Part shown: positions 1 to 7,778 of the stretch, in pieces
Layout of the letters: every line of letters begins with the position of its first letter
How positions within the stretch are numbered: position 1 is the first letter of the stretch
DNA from: Stieleria bergensis
GTDB taxonomy: Bacteria; Planctomycetota; Planctomycetia; Pirellulales; Pirellulaceae
Length of the DNA stretch: 64,000 nucleotides
Direction of reading: 5' to 3'
NCBI GenBank assembly: GCA_007745635.1
Contig: CP036272.1
Span: 2,151,900 to 2,215,899, forward strand
Program-made: the position numbers and the translations under genes
The notes under the pieces: generated by a model
Told to the model about the DNA's origin: nothing
The model's database searches: none
What the model saw: only the letters and a program-made list of their open reading frames with translations

Positions 1-1
1 T

Positions 2-922
2 TCGCCTTATGCTTCGCCCGCAGTGCTGTGCAGTATCGCGCACATGCAAACCGAAGAAGGGATCTGGTATCCGATGGGCGGCACGCGCGCCGTCCCAGAG
101 GCGTTAGCCAAACTGGCGCAAGACCTGGGTGTCGAAATCCGTACCAGCACCGATGTCAAGCAAATTGAAACGCGCGGCGGCCGAGTCGTCGGAGTGATCA
201 CAACGGATGATGAGTCTCTGCCCTGTGACGCGGTGGTCAGTAACTGTGACGCCGTGCGAACCTATACCGAATTGCTCAAGGGCACCCCGCAGTCACAGCG
301 CTTTGAAAAGAAAAACAAACACATCCCGGCGTGTAGCGGTGTTGTGTTGTATTTGGGTCTGAATCGTCGTTATGAGCAACTGTTGCACCATAACTTTGTC
401 TTTTCGAAAGATCCCGAGGCCGAGTTCCGAAGCATTTATGATCTTGGCAAACCCGCCGATGATCCGACCGCCTACGTGTGTGCTCCGGCGATCAGCGAGC
501 CGGGAGTGGCACCGGAGGGCGGCGAGGCCCTTTACATTCTGGTCCACACGCCTTACCTGCGTCCGGATCACGACTGGTCGGAAATGCTTCCCAAGTACCG
601 TGAGGTGATCTTGGATAAAATGGAATCCTGTGCCGGGACCAAGGGCATTCGTGACGCGATTGTTTATGAATCAGCGCTGACCCCCGAGGGCATCCACAAA
701 CGCTATCGAGTCTTGAATGGGGCGATCTATGGCTTGGCCAGTCACGGCAAGTATCTGGGAGCTTTCAAGCCCGGAAACCGTCGCAAAGATCTCTCCGGTT
801 TGTATCTCGCAGGCGGGGCAGCGCACCCTGGCCCCGGAATGCCGATGGTGATGATGAGCGGTTGGATCGCGGCCGATTCGTTGGATAGCGACGTGCGATC
901 TGGAAAGCTCCAGTCGCAGTGA
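2..922 (+). CDS. CrtI/CrtN-family carotenoid desaturase/oxidase, C-terminal part (5' truncated by window edge)
   Basis: The frame is open from base 2, so the gene begins before the window; 306 residues are visible. They match the C-terminal two thirds of FAD-dependent phytoene/diapophytoene desaturases and the related oxidases: a GGTRAVPEALAKLA segment, the substrate-domain stretch VVSNCDAVRTYTELL, and near the end the FAD-binding signature GGAAHPGPGMPMVMMSG. The N-terminal Rossmann GxGxxG is outside the window. The family desaturates or oxidises linear C30 or C40 carotenoid chains at the membrane. The two following genes on the same strand are an acyltransferase and a glycosyltransferase, the activities used to decorate a carotenoid acid with an acylated sugar. 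That pathway role is inference. Desaturase (CrtI/CrtN) and oxidase (CrtP) types cannot be told apart from this fragment. Confidence 0.85.
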   Translation, partial: SPYASPAVLCSIAHMQTEEGIWYPMGGTRAVPEALAKLAQDLGVEIRTSTDVKQIETRGGRVVGVITTDDESLPCDAVVSNCDAVRTYTELLKGTPQSQRFEKKNKHIPACSGVVLYLGLNRRYEQLLHHNFVFSKDPEAEFRSIYDLGKPADDPTAYVCAPAISEPGVAPEGGEALYILVHTPYLRPDHDWSEMLPKYREVILDKMESCAGTKGIRDAIVYESALTPEGIHKRYRVLNGAIYGLASHGKYLGAFKPGNRRKDLSGLYLAGGAAHPGPGMPMVMMSGWIAADSLDSDVRSGKLQSQ

Positions 923-1011
923 TTTAGTAGCTGCGGCTTGTCGGTGTTGCTTGCGATGAACGCCGATGCTTGGCAGAACTGAACGAAGCGATCGCTATCC
1001 TCTGATTCAAC

Positions 1012-1836
1012 ATGACATCATCTGAGCAACGACGGAATCGAGCATCTGATTGGCAGCCAAAGCCACCAGCGAAGTGGTTCTATGCCGGCTTTCAGACGTT
1101 TCTAAAACGTTTCTTGCGGAAGAATTTTCACGGTGTGGTTCTGGCTAAGGACAGTTCGCTTGACGTCAGTCTCGCCGCTGGCCGGCCGATCATCATTTAT
1201 GTGAATCATCCCTCGTGGTGGGATCCCTTGATCGCTCACTTTTTGAATCAGCGTTTGTTTCCCGAACGCGACTTCTTTGCGCCCATTGATGCCGAAGCGC
1301 TTGCCAAGTATCGTGTGTTTGCCCGGCTGGGTTTTTTTGGCGTGCAGCTTTCAAGTACCTCTGGCACGGCTCAGTTTCTGTCGCGAAGCGCCGCCGTTTT
1401 GGAACGTTCCAACGCTGCCTTGTGGTTGACTCCCGAAGGTCGTTTCGCTGATTCGCGAGACCGTACGGCTGAACTGATGCCGGGACTGGCTCATCTTTGT
1501 CGCAAACATGATTCACCCTTGGTCGTGCCGATGGCAATGGAATACGCGTTTTGGAATGAGCGTTTACCGATGTGCTTTGCGGCTTTTGGTAAGTTCATTG
1601 ATTGCCAACAGCACCCCGATTGGGACAAGGCAACTTGGCATCAAAACCTGACCACTGCGTTGCGAGGCACGCAGCAGCACTTGGAGTCCTTGGTCATTCA
1701 ACGCTGTGATACGAACTTTCAATCTGTTCTGCAGGGCGATGTGGGGGGAGGAGCCGTGTACGACTCGTTCCGGCGCGTCAAAGCCATGCTCACAGGCAAG
1801 CAATTCGAAGGCCAGCACGGAGAACACTTTCAATGA
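1012..1836 (+). CDS. PlsC-like 1-acylglycerol-phosphate-type acyltransferase
   Basis: 274 residues. The acyltransferase motif H-x4-D is clear at residues 66-71 (NHPSWWDP), and a second block TPEGRFAD near residue 143 corresponds to the EGTRS-type substrate motif of PlsC proteins. Members transfer acyl groups to glycerophosphate, lysolipid or other hydroxyls at the inner membrane. The 3' end overlaps the next gene by ATGA (1833-1836), so the two are translationally coupled. Position between a carotenoid desaturase/oxidase and a glycosyltransferase suggests that it acylates a glycosylated carotenoid, much as the acyl step of staphyloxanthin synthesis does, but a general phospholipid role is equally compatible with the sequence. 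The start at 1012 is the first ATG after the preceding gene. Confidence 0.8.
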   Translation: MTSSEQRRNRASDWQPKPPAKWFYAGFQTFLKRFLRKNFHGVVLAKDSSLDVSLAAGRPIIIYVNHPSWWDPLIAHFLNQRLFPERDFFAPIDAEALAKYRVFARLGFFGVQLSSTSGTAQFLSRSAAVLERSNAALWLTPEGRFADSRDRTAELMPGLAHLCRKHDSPLVVPMAMEYAFWNERLPMCFAAFGKFIDCQQHPDWDKATWHQNLTTALRGTQQHLESLVIQRCDTNFQSVLQGDVGGGAVYDSFRRVKAMLTGKQFEGQHGEHFQ

Positions 1837-2963
1837 TCTTGGCGCTTGCTTGTCTGGCTTTGCTGCTCTGTGCCCTGCCCTTGTTGATGTTCGTCAAGAA
1901 CATGCCTCTGTTTTGTGATCCGATCGAACAGTTGGATGTTCAAGCCAAGCAGCATCAACCCGGAGTCTCGCTGTTGATTCCGGCTCGCGACGAACAGGCA
2001 TCGATTGCCGATTGCTTGCAAGCCGCGTTGGTCAGCGAAGCGATCGATTTGGAAGTCATCGTCTTGGATGACAACTCAGAAGATCAGACTGCTGCGATCG
2101 TTGAATCCTTCTGCCAGCAGGACGAACGGGTTCACCTGATACAGGGACAGGGGCTTCCGGATGGCTGGAACGGCAAGCAATACGCCTGTTCTCAATTGGC
2201 TCAGGCCGCCAGCAAAGATCACCTAGCCTTCATCGATGCCGATGTGCGACTGGCAAACAATGCCTTGGCCAAATTGGCTCATTATCTGGCCGACAATGAC
2301 CTGGGCTTGGTGAGCGCTTTCCCCAGGCAAATCACTGCCAGTTGGTCCGAGCATTGGCTGATCCCAATGATGCATTTCATCCTGCTGGGCTACTTGCCGT
2401 TACAACGAATGCGGCAGATGGCGGATCCCAGTCTGGCCGCCGGCTGCGGGCAATTATTCTTGACCACCGCCGAAGCGTATCGGCAGGCGGGCACTCACCA
2501 GGCCATTCGGAATTCTCGTCACGATGGCATCATGTTGCCGAGGGCGTATCGCAGCGCTGGTCTGATGAGTGATGTCGTTGACGGCACCGCCTTAGCGGAG
2601 GTTCGTATGTACGAAGGGGCGGCTCAAGTGGCTCGCGGGCTGTTGAAGAACGCCAGCGAAGGGATCGCGCAGCCGAAATTGATCCTGGTCTTTTCAGTGC
2701 TGTTGCTGGGCTGCAGTTTGTTGCCACTTGGCGTTGTCATTGCTGCCGCGATAACGCATCAGTGGTTGGCGTTAGCGATCGCCGCGGTGGCGGTGATCAT
2801 GGGGCAAGTGCCACGTCTTTATGCTGCCGGCAAATTTCGGCAGTCCTGGTTCGGAGCGTTTTGCCATGTTCCCGCGACCACGATGTTTGTTGCCTTGCAG
2901 TGGCAGGCGCTGTTGAATCAGTTGATGGGCCGCAAAGTCACATGGCGCGGCCGCAGCACCTAG
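1833..2963 (+). CDS. Family 2 glycosyltransferase, membrane-anchored (CrtQ-like context)
   Basis: 376 residues. One N-terminal membrane segment (about residues 2-22) is followed by a GT-A catalytic domain: PARDE near residue 52, DDNSEDQT near 78, and the metal/nucleotide DxD-type motif FIDADVRL near 133. At the C-terminus two or three hydrophobic helices (about 285-345) anchor the protein. The start overlaps the acyltransferase stop (ATGA). The pattern of membrane-anchored GT2, acyltransferase and CrtI-family protein matches late steps of carotenoid glycosyl ester synthesis; the acceptor is inferred from context only. A polyisoprenoid or hopanoid glycosyltransferase would look similar. It is followed by a repeat-rich gap shared with a convergent gene. 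Confidence 0.8.
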   Translation: MILALACLALLLCALPLLMFVKNMPLFCDPIEQLDVQAKQHQPGVSLLIPARDEQASIADCLQAALVSEAIDLEVIVLDDNSEDQTAAIVESFCQQDERVHLIQGQGLPDGWNGKQYACSQLAQAASKDHLAFIDADVRLANNALAKLAHYLADNDLGLVSAFPRQITASWSEHWLIPMMHFILLGYLPLQRMRQMADPSLAAGCGQLFLTTAEAYRQAGTHQAIRNSRHDGIMLPRAYRSAGLMSDVVDGTALAEVRMYEGAAQVARGLLKNASEGIAQPKLILVFSVLLLGCSLLPLGVVIAAAITHQWLALAIAAVAVIMGQVPRLYAAGKFRQSWFGAFCHVPATTMFVALQWQALLNQLMGRKVTWRGRST

Positions 2964-3012
2964 AGCGTCGTTGAACTGCCAGTGGCACGATCAGCCGCCT
3001 TTTCGACGGCGA

Positions 3013-3124
3013 TGGTGCTTGCACGCACCAATTGCTTCGGTAGGGTTCCGCGCTTGCACGCACCAATTGCTTGGAATCACATCGTTTCTGGGGCACTGGT
3101 GCGTGCAAGTGCGGCAACCTAGGG
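3013..3124. repeat. Intergenic hairpin repeat, three copies, third inverted (copy A1)
   Basis: Two direct copies of CTTGCACGCACCAATTGCTT lie at about 3018-3037 and 3052-3071. An inverted relative lies at about 3095-3124 (TGGTGCGTGCAA followed by CCTAGGG). The first copy is itself a hairpin: TGGTGC (3013-3018), loop TTGCAC, GCACCA (3025-3030). The element fills the gap between two convergent genes, and related elements lie at 16561, 39749 and 51659. It could act as a bidirectional terminator or be a REP/BIME-like mobile repeat. Confidence 0.75.
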
Positions 3125-4309
3125 CTAGGCCATCCGCCGCTGGTATTCGACTAGGCCGTGTAGTGCGTGATACAAGACACCGCACTCCATGTCGACTCCT
3201 TGGCAGTCCTGCAGCACATTGCACAGGCGTTCCACGCCGCGCGTCACCCAGGGTGATTGCAGCGTTTCGTCGTCTGCCGCGATGGCCAAAAACTCTAGCA
3301 CATGGCCGGTTGTGCCCAGCATTTCGCCCAGGTCGCGACACCATCCCGTGCGGTGCATGTAGGCTGAGCTGTAGGAGCCATCGGGGTTTTGATTGGCCTT
3401 GGCCAGTTGCACGCCCTGATCGACACGCCGCTGAGCCGACTCCCAAACACCGGTCATTGGTTGCCCTTCTGCACGACGCTTGTTCAGCGTCGAGGCGATC
3501 CCGATCAAGCGGTGAGTACCTCCGCAGGCGCTTTGTTGCAGGCTGACGGAGGACTCATGATCGAGCAGCGATTCGACACTGTATGTCTTTCCGTCGCGAG
3601 CTTTCCATCGATAGTCTGTCGGTCGATAAATCGACAACGGAATCATGGTCCAGCTAAATTCGTTTTCAAGGTTCCTGGGAATGTCTTGTTCCGCCTGACG
3701 CATCCAGTCTTCAAGCGTAAAGTCATACTCGTTGACAATCCATGGTGTGCTTAACGGCAAGCCCGTTTGTGAGATCACTGCCAGCCATTGGTCGCGGTGT
3801 CCCTGGCCGATCTTTGTCTCTGGTTCTAAGTCGACACGCAAGCCGTAACGAGTGCTGTCCCCGTTCGTGTTCTCCAGCGGGTCACCGATGACAGGGTCAA
3901 AGCCGTTACAGAAACCACCTGCCCGCAGGTATTCCAGTGCCGGCTGAGTGCCTGCGGAGGTGTCGACCATGAAGCGATCACCGTAGGCCAAGATGCCGTG
4001 AAAGATTTGCCAGGCGCCGTTCTGGGCTGTCGACAATCCGCGCGTCGCGTACTCCTTTTCTAGCACCTGATCGACCAGGGCTTTGACTGTCGTCAGTTCA
4101 GGATCGGACTGTTGCGGGGGCTCAGATTCTGGCCCCACCGGTGTGATCGCGAGTGGGCAACCCGATAGCGATAGCAGGCCACCGGCCACTGCGCCCAACG
4201 CGACGCGACGGCTCAGGGGGCGGTCGGTGCTCGGCCGCCAGTCGCTGTGTTCCGAGGACGCGTGGCTGAGCTGTGGGGAAGCGTGTTGGGGGTGCGAGTC
4301 GCGTGGCAT
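3125..4309 (-). CDS. Predicted secreted lipoprotein of unknown function
   Basis: 394 residues from the ATG at 4309. That start is preferred because the frame upstream of it is basic, Pro-rich and unlike protein. After a polar leader comes a twin-arginine-like stretch PLSRRVALGAVAGGLLSLSGC that ends in a lipobox (LSGC), so the mature protein is probably a lipid-anchored exported protein. The rest is soluble and looks mostly helical, with conserved-looking blocks NEYDFTLEDWMRQAEQDIP, SACGGTHRLIGIA and NPDGSYSSAYMHRTGW, the sort of repeat spacing seen in alpha/alpha-barrel proteins; this fold idea is weak. I recognise no catalytic motif. The gene converges on the glycosyltransferase, and its stop directly abuts the repeat block. 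It is divergent from sufU. Confidence 0.7.
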   Translation of the reverse strand: MPRDSHPQHASPQLSHASSEHSDWRPSTDRPLSRRVALGAVAGGLLSLSGCPLAITPVGPESEPPQQSDPELTTVKALVDQVLEKEYATRGLSTAQNGAWQIFHGILAYGDRFMVDTSAGTQPALEYLRAGGFCNGFDPVIGDPLENTNGDSTRYGLRVDLEPETKIGQGHRDQWLAVISQTGLPLSTPWIVNEYDFTLEDWMRQAEQDIPRNLENEFSWTMIPLSIYRPTDYRWKARDGKTYSVESLLDHESSVSLQQSACGGTHRLIGIASTLNKRRAEGQPMTGVWESAQRRVDQGVQLAKANQNPDGSYSSAYMHRTGWCRDLGEMLGTTGHVLEFLAIAADDETLQSPWVTRGVERLCNVLQDCQGVDMECGVLYHALHGLVEYQRRMA

Positions 4310-4802
4310 AGCGAGGGTCAGTTCTACGGGGGAGCAAGACAAAGCCAGATTCGCGCTGGCTGTTGGTCGTGGGGCACGACGGAGCGTAGGCGGTCGAACC
4401 ACTGACGGTAGTTCGGGCAGCTGATTGTTCAAGTCCAGAGTCCCGTTTGGCGCAGCGCCGTGACGGGCCTGCGTCGTACAGCGTTGATCCGAATGACCGC
4501 CATCCCCCACTCAAGTGGCAGGCGGGCCGCGAATCGGGGCAACCGACGGTCATGCTCTCAAAAGGCGGTTGTTTTCGTGCCAGCAACGCAGGCTATAAGG
4601 CCGCTTTCTCGCTCGATAGCGGCGGTCAGTTTTCCGTTAGGATCAGCAACGGGGTGGTCGGCTAGGAAACCCGGAAAACACGGGGGAAAAGGGACTTGCT
4701 GATTTTTCACAACGCGCGTAGAGTTTAATGATTAGCGTCGATTTCCACCACTTTCTCGTCTCGATTGCATTCTTACCCGCCATGGCCTCCGTCAGTTCAT
4801 CC
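4310..4802. other. Intergenic region between divergent genes
   Basis: About 490 bases separate the lipoprotein start from sufU. Several short frames cross it on both strands, but none has protein-like composition or a family motif. It should carry promoters for both genes; I see no pair of consensus -35/-10 boxes. Alternative sufU starts lie inside its 3' end (ATG at 4728 and 4782). Confidence 0.5.
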
Positions 4803-5246
4803 ATGCCTAGCGAACAAGACATCTACGAAGAACACGTTTTGGATCATTACGAAGATCCGTACAACCGCGGCGAACTTGCCTCGGCGACCCATGCCGACGA
4901 GGGCAAGAACCCGCTTTGCGGCGACGTGGTTCAGGTTTCGTTGCGATTGGCTGGGGATGGGAAGGTCGAAGAAGCTTTCTTTGACGGCCATGGCTGTGTG
5001 ATCAGTCAGGCCTCCGCATCGATGCTGATGGAAGAGATGGAAGGCAAGACGCCCGAAGAGGTCAAGGACTTCACTGCCGAGCAGATGCTGGAATTGTTCG
5101 GTCCTCAGTTAACGCCCAATCGCCAGAAATGCTGTTTGCTGCCCTGGCGCGTCTTGCAATCTGCATTGCATTCTCCACTGGAAGAAGACGAAGCTGATGA
5201 CGACGCGGCCCATTTCAGCGGTCCCAGTCTCAGCGAAGAAAACTGA
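4803..5246 (+). CDS. sufU: SufU-type Fe-S cluster scaffold / sulfur-transfer protein
   Basis: 147 residues if started at the ATG at 4803, which aligns with the usual SufU N-terminus (IYEEHVLDHYEDPYNRG). In-frame ATGs at 4728 and 4782 would only add a hydrophobic, non-conserved leader. The three conserved cysteines are at 39 (NPLCGD), 65 (GHGC) and 110 (KCCLLPW). Asp41 supplies the fourth zinc ligand typical of SufU. SufU accepts sulfur from SufS, the product of the next gene nine bases downstream, for Fe-S assembly in the cytosol. Odd point: the second and third cysteines are only 45 residues apart, as in IscU, so the 18-21-residue insertion described for SufU is missing although the local motifs are SufU-like. 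An acidic tail ends the protein. Confidence 0.88.
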   Translation: MPSEQDIYEEHVLDHYEDPYNRGELASATHADEGKNPLCGDVVQVSLRLAGDGKVEEAFFDGHGCVISQASASMLMEEMEGKTPEEVKDFTAEQMLELFGPQLTPNRQKCCLLPWRVLQSALHSPLEEDEADDDAAHFSGPSLSEEN

Positions 5247-5255
5247 GCCCCATTT

Positions 5256-6533
5256 ATGCCCTTGGACCCTCAATCGATCCGCCAAGACTTTCCAATCCTC
5301 AAGCGTCGTTTGCCGGGTGATCAACCGTTAGTCTTTCTCGATAACGCCGCCAGTTCTCAGCGGCCTCAGTCTGTCATCGATGCGATGACGGACTGTTACG
5401 AAAACTTTTATGCCAATGTGCACCGTGGGATTCACACGTTAAGCGAAGAGTCCACGGCCGGCTACGAGGCAGCTCGCGTCACGACGCAGCAATTTTTGAA
5501 CGCTGCTTCGCAACGCGAAGTGATTTTCACTTCAGGCACCACTGCGGCGATCAATTTGGTGGCCAGGTCCTGGGGCGATGCTCATGTGACGGCCGATGAC
5601 ACCATTCTGCTGACGATCTGTGAGCATCACGCAAATATCGTGCCCTGGCACCAGCTTGCGGAGCGAGTCGGCTGTCGCGTCGAATTCTTGCTGATCAACG
5701 ATGACTACAGCATTGATACCGAGACGGTTGCCGAAGCGCTTCAGCGATTGCAGCCCAAGTTGTTTGCCTTCACTGCAACCAGTAACGTGCTGGGCACCGT
5801 CTTTCCAGTCCAGCAATGGGCGCAGCTAGCGAAGGAGAACGGCGCCACGGTGTTAGTTGATGCTGCACAGGCGGCACCCCATCAAGCGATTGATGTTCAA
5901 GATTGGGACGCCGACTTTGTGATCTTTAGCGGACATAAAGTCTGCGGGCCTTCGGGGATCGGTGTCCTGTACGGCCGCGAAGCCCTGCTTGCGGCCATGC
6001 CACCATTCTTGGGCGGTGGAGCGATGATTGACCGCGTGACCGTTGATGGATTTACATCAGCAGAGCTGCCGGAAAAATTCGAAGCTGGAACACCGCCGAT
6101 CGTCGAAGCGATTGGTTTGGCCAGAGCCTTGCAGTACTTGCAAGATACCGGGCTCAATGAAATTGCCAGGCACGAGCGAGATTTGGCGGCCGCGGCTGAG
6201 CAACAGTTGCGTGATGTCGAAGGTGTAAATCTGTTCGGTCCACGCCAAAGTGAAAAAGCCGGCATCGTCAGTTTTACGATCGACGGAGTGCATCCACATG
6301 ACATTGCTCAGTGGCTTAATCTGCGCGGCATCGCCGTTCGGGCCGGCCATCACTGTGCCATGCCATTGCACGAGCACATGGGTTTGACGGCAACAGCGCG
6401 AGCGAGTTTCTATCTTTACAACACGCTTGATGAAGTCGAACAATTGGTCGACGCCGTCAAGCAAACCCGCGAGAAGTTTGCTCGATCAGGTCGCCGCCGC
6501 AGACGCTCATCGATATCCAGTTCGTCTTCGTAG
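5256..6533 (+). CDS. sufS: Cysteine desulfurase SufS
   Basis: 425 residues, class V aminotransferase fold. The PLP-binding lysine is K228 in SGHKVCGPSG. The catalytic cysteine is C367 in RAGHHCAMPL, the SufS (group II) type motif. ASQREVIFTSGTTAAINLVA and VLVDAAQAAPH give the cofactor-binding blocks. It removes sulfur from cysteine as an enzyme persulfide and passes it to SufU encoded just upstream, so the pair forms one operon. No SufBCD genes are visible, so the scaffold complex is elsewhere. Odd: beyond the usual SufS end at EQLVDAVKQ the protein runs on with a short Arg- then Ser-rich tail (RRRRRSSISSSSS) that I do not know from the family. The start ATG at 5256 matches family length. Confidence 0.95.
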   Translation: MPLDPQSIRQDFPILKRRLPGDQPLVFLDNAASSQRPQSVIDAMTDCYENFYANVHRGIHTLSEESTAGYEAARVTTQQFLNAASQREVIFTSGTTAAINLVARSWGDAHVTADDTILLTICEHHANIVPWHQLAERVGCRVEFLLINDDYSIDTETVAEALQRLQPKLFAFTATSNVLGTVFPVQQWAQLAKENGATVLVDAAQAAPHQAIDVQDWDADFVIFSGHKVCGPSGIGVLYGREALLAAMPPFLGGGAMIDRVTVDGFTSAELPEKFEAGTPPIVEAIGLARALQYLQDTGLNEIARHERDLAAAAEQQLRDVEGVNLFGPRQSEKAGIVSFTIDGVHPHDIAQWLNLRGIAVRAGHHCAMPLHEHMGLTATARASFYLYNTLDEVEQLVDAVKQTREKFARSGRRRRRSSISSSSS

Positions 6534-6559
6534 CGTTCAGACGGGCAAGCAAGTTTCTT

Positions 6560-6584
6560 CGGCAAGCAAGTTGCCCGCTTGCCG
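6560..6584. terminator. Bidirectional terminator-like hairpin between convergent genes
   Basis: A perfect 8-bp stem CGGCAAGC (6560-6567) / GCTTGCCG (6577-6584) with a 9-base loop, followed by TTT. A partial direct copy, GGGCAAGCAAG, lies just upstream at 6543-6553. It sits in the 58-base gap between the sufS stop and the stop of the convergent serine hydrolase. The T-run is short, so termination is probable rather than sure. Confidence 0.5.
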
Positions 6585-6591
6585 TTTGGCA

Positions 6592-7713
6592 CTACCAGTT
6601 GTCGCCGATCAGGGTGGCAATCTTGCCGGCGTGCCGATTGATGGCGCCTTTTCCGTCGGGGTGCATCCGCGAACTGAGAAAAACATAGATCAAGTCTTTC
6701 TCGGGATCGATCCACAGCACCGTTCCGGTGAAGCCACCGTGTCCAACAGCGGCGTCGCTGAGCGAGTTTCCTCGATTGCTAGAATAAGGGGACGAGTGGT
6801 CCCAGCCGCTGCTGCGTGAGCCGCGATCGAGTTTGACGGGCTGGAACATGCGCTGCACCGTTGCTTTTTCAAACACCTTGCCCTGCCCTTTGCTGGCGGC
6901 GATCAATTCGCGGCCCAGCAGGACCAAGTCATCTGCGGTCGAAAACAATCCGGCATGGCCAGCGACGCCACGCATGCGGAACGCTCGCGGGTCGTGAACT
7001 CGGCCGTGGATCCAGCTTTCGCCCGCTGGCGCTGTCGGAGCGATTCTTGTTTTGAATTCCGCTGGTGGATTGAATTGGGTGTCTGCCATTTTTAGCGGTT
7101 GATACAAATGCTGCGCCACGAAGGCCTGCTGTTCCATTCCACTGACGCGCTGAATTAGCTTTCCCAGCACAATGAACCCAACATCGGAATAGGCGAACGT
7201 GCTGCCCGGTGCCGATCGCAATGGAAGGCGGCAAACATTGTCCCAGTTTTGCTCTTGGTCGTCGCTGTAGTCGCTTAACTCATTGTCAGGGGTCAGGCCG
7301 CTGGTATGCAGAAGGCACTGCTTGACGGTGATTTGCGATTTGCCTTGGCCGGTAAACTCGGGCAGGTGTTTGCTGATTGGATCACTGTCGCTGAGTTTGC
7401 CCTGCTGTTGAAGCAGCGCGATGGCCGTGGCAGTGGCGACGGGCTTAGTGATCGATGCGAGGTCAAACAGGGTATCCCGGCCCATGGGCACGACGTGGGG
7501 TTGGCTTTGCTGGTTGCCAAGCACAACGCAGTGCCGAACCGTCTTGGAGTCCGCGGCCAGGATCACCACGCCGGGGCAATCGCCCCGTTCGATGGCATCC
7601 TGCGCGAGTCGGGTGATGGACCGAGTGACTGGATCAGTGGATTCAGTTTGTGCATTGGCCACGCAGGTCCAAGTCAGAATCAGCATGAGCAATGACGAAA
7701 GCGTTTTGGTCAT
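6592..7713 (-). CDS. Exported serine hydrolase, beta-lactamase class C / PBP4-like fold
   Basis: 373 residues with an N-terminal signal peptide (MTKTLSSLLMLILTWTCVANA, cleavage near 21). Active-site motifs of the serine beta-lactamase/penicillin-binding family are present: SxxK at 87-90 (SITK), the Tyr motif YSD at 175-177 where YxN is usual, and HGGFTGT near residue 325 in place of KTG. The HLYQPLKMADTQF and RMRGVAGHAGLFSTADDL blocks are typical of the family of esterases and D-aminopeptidases grouped with class C beta-lactamases. The probable site of action is the periplasm on ester, amide or peptidoglycan-type bonds; the substrate is not predictable and antibiotic hydrolysis is not implied. 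A second family member is encoded at 15416. It converges on sufS and lies downstream of the symporter genes on the same strand. Confidence 0.85.
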   Translation of the reverse strand: MTKTLSSLLMLILTWTCVANAQTESTDPVTRSITRLAQDAIERGDCPGVVILAADSKTVRHCVVLGNQQSQPHVVPMGRDTLFDLASITKPVATATAIALLQQQGKLSDSDPISKHLPEFTGQGKSQITVKQCLLHTSGLTPDNELSDYSDDQEQNWDNVCRLPLRSAPGSTFAYSDVGFIVLGKLIQRVSGMEQQAFVAQHLYQPLKMADTQFNPPAEFKTRIAPTAPAGESWIHGRVHDPRAFRMRGVAGHAGLFSTADDLVLLGRELIAASKGQGKVFEKATVQRMFQPVKLDRGSRSSGWDHSSPYSSNRGNSLSDAAVGHGGFTGTVLWIDPEKDLIYVFLSSRMHPDGKGAINRHAGKIATLIGDNW

Positions 7714-7778
7714 GTCAAAGCTGTCCTGAACGGTGGTTGCAAAGGCTGCTTGGCGCGTGCTTTTGTGGCGCGTGCTGG

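Noticed and set aside
3013-3074. Direct repeats considered as a CRISPR fragment
   Set aside because: Only two direct units, spacer length inconsistent, no cas genes and a third copy is inverted.
2991-3546. Long frames on both strands across the repeat block and the end of the lipoprotein gene
   Set aside because: Composition is Arg/Pro/Cys-rich without family motifs; they are shadows of the lipoprotein gene and repeats.
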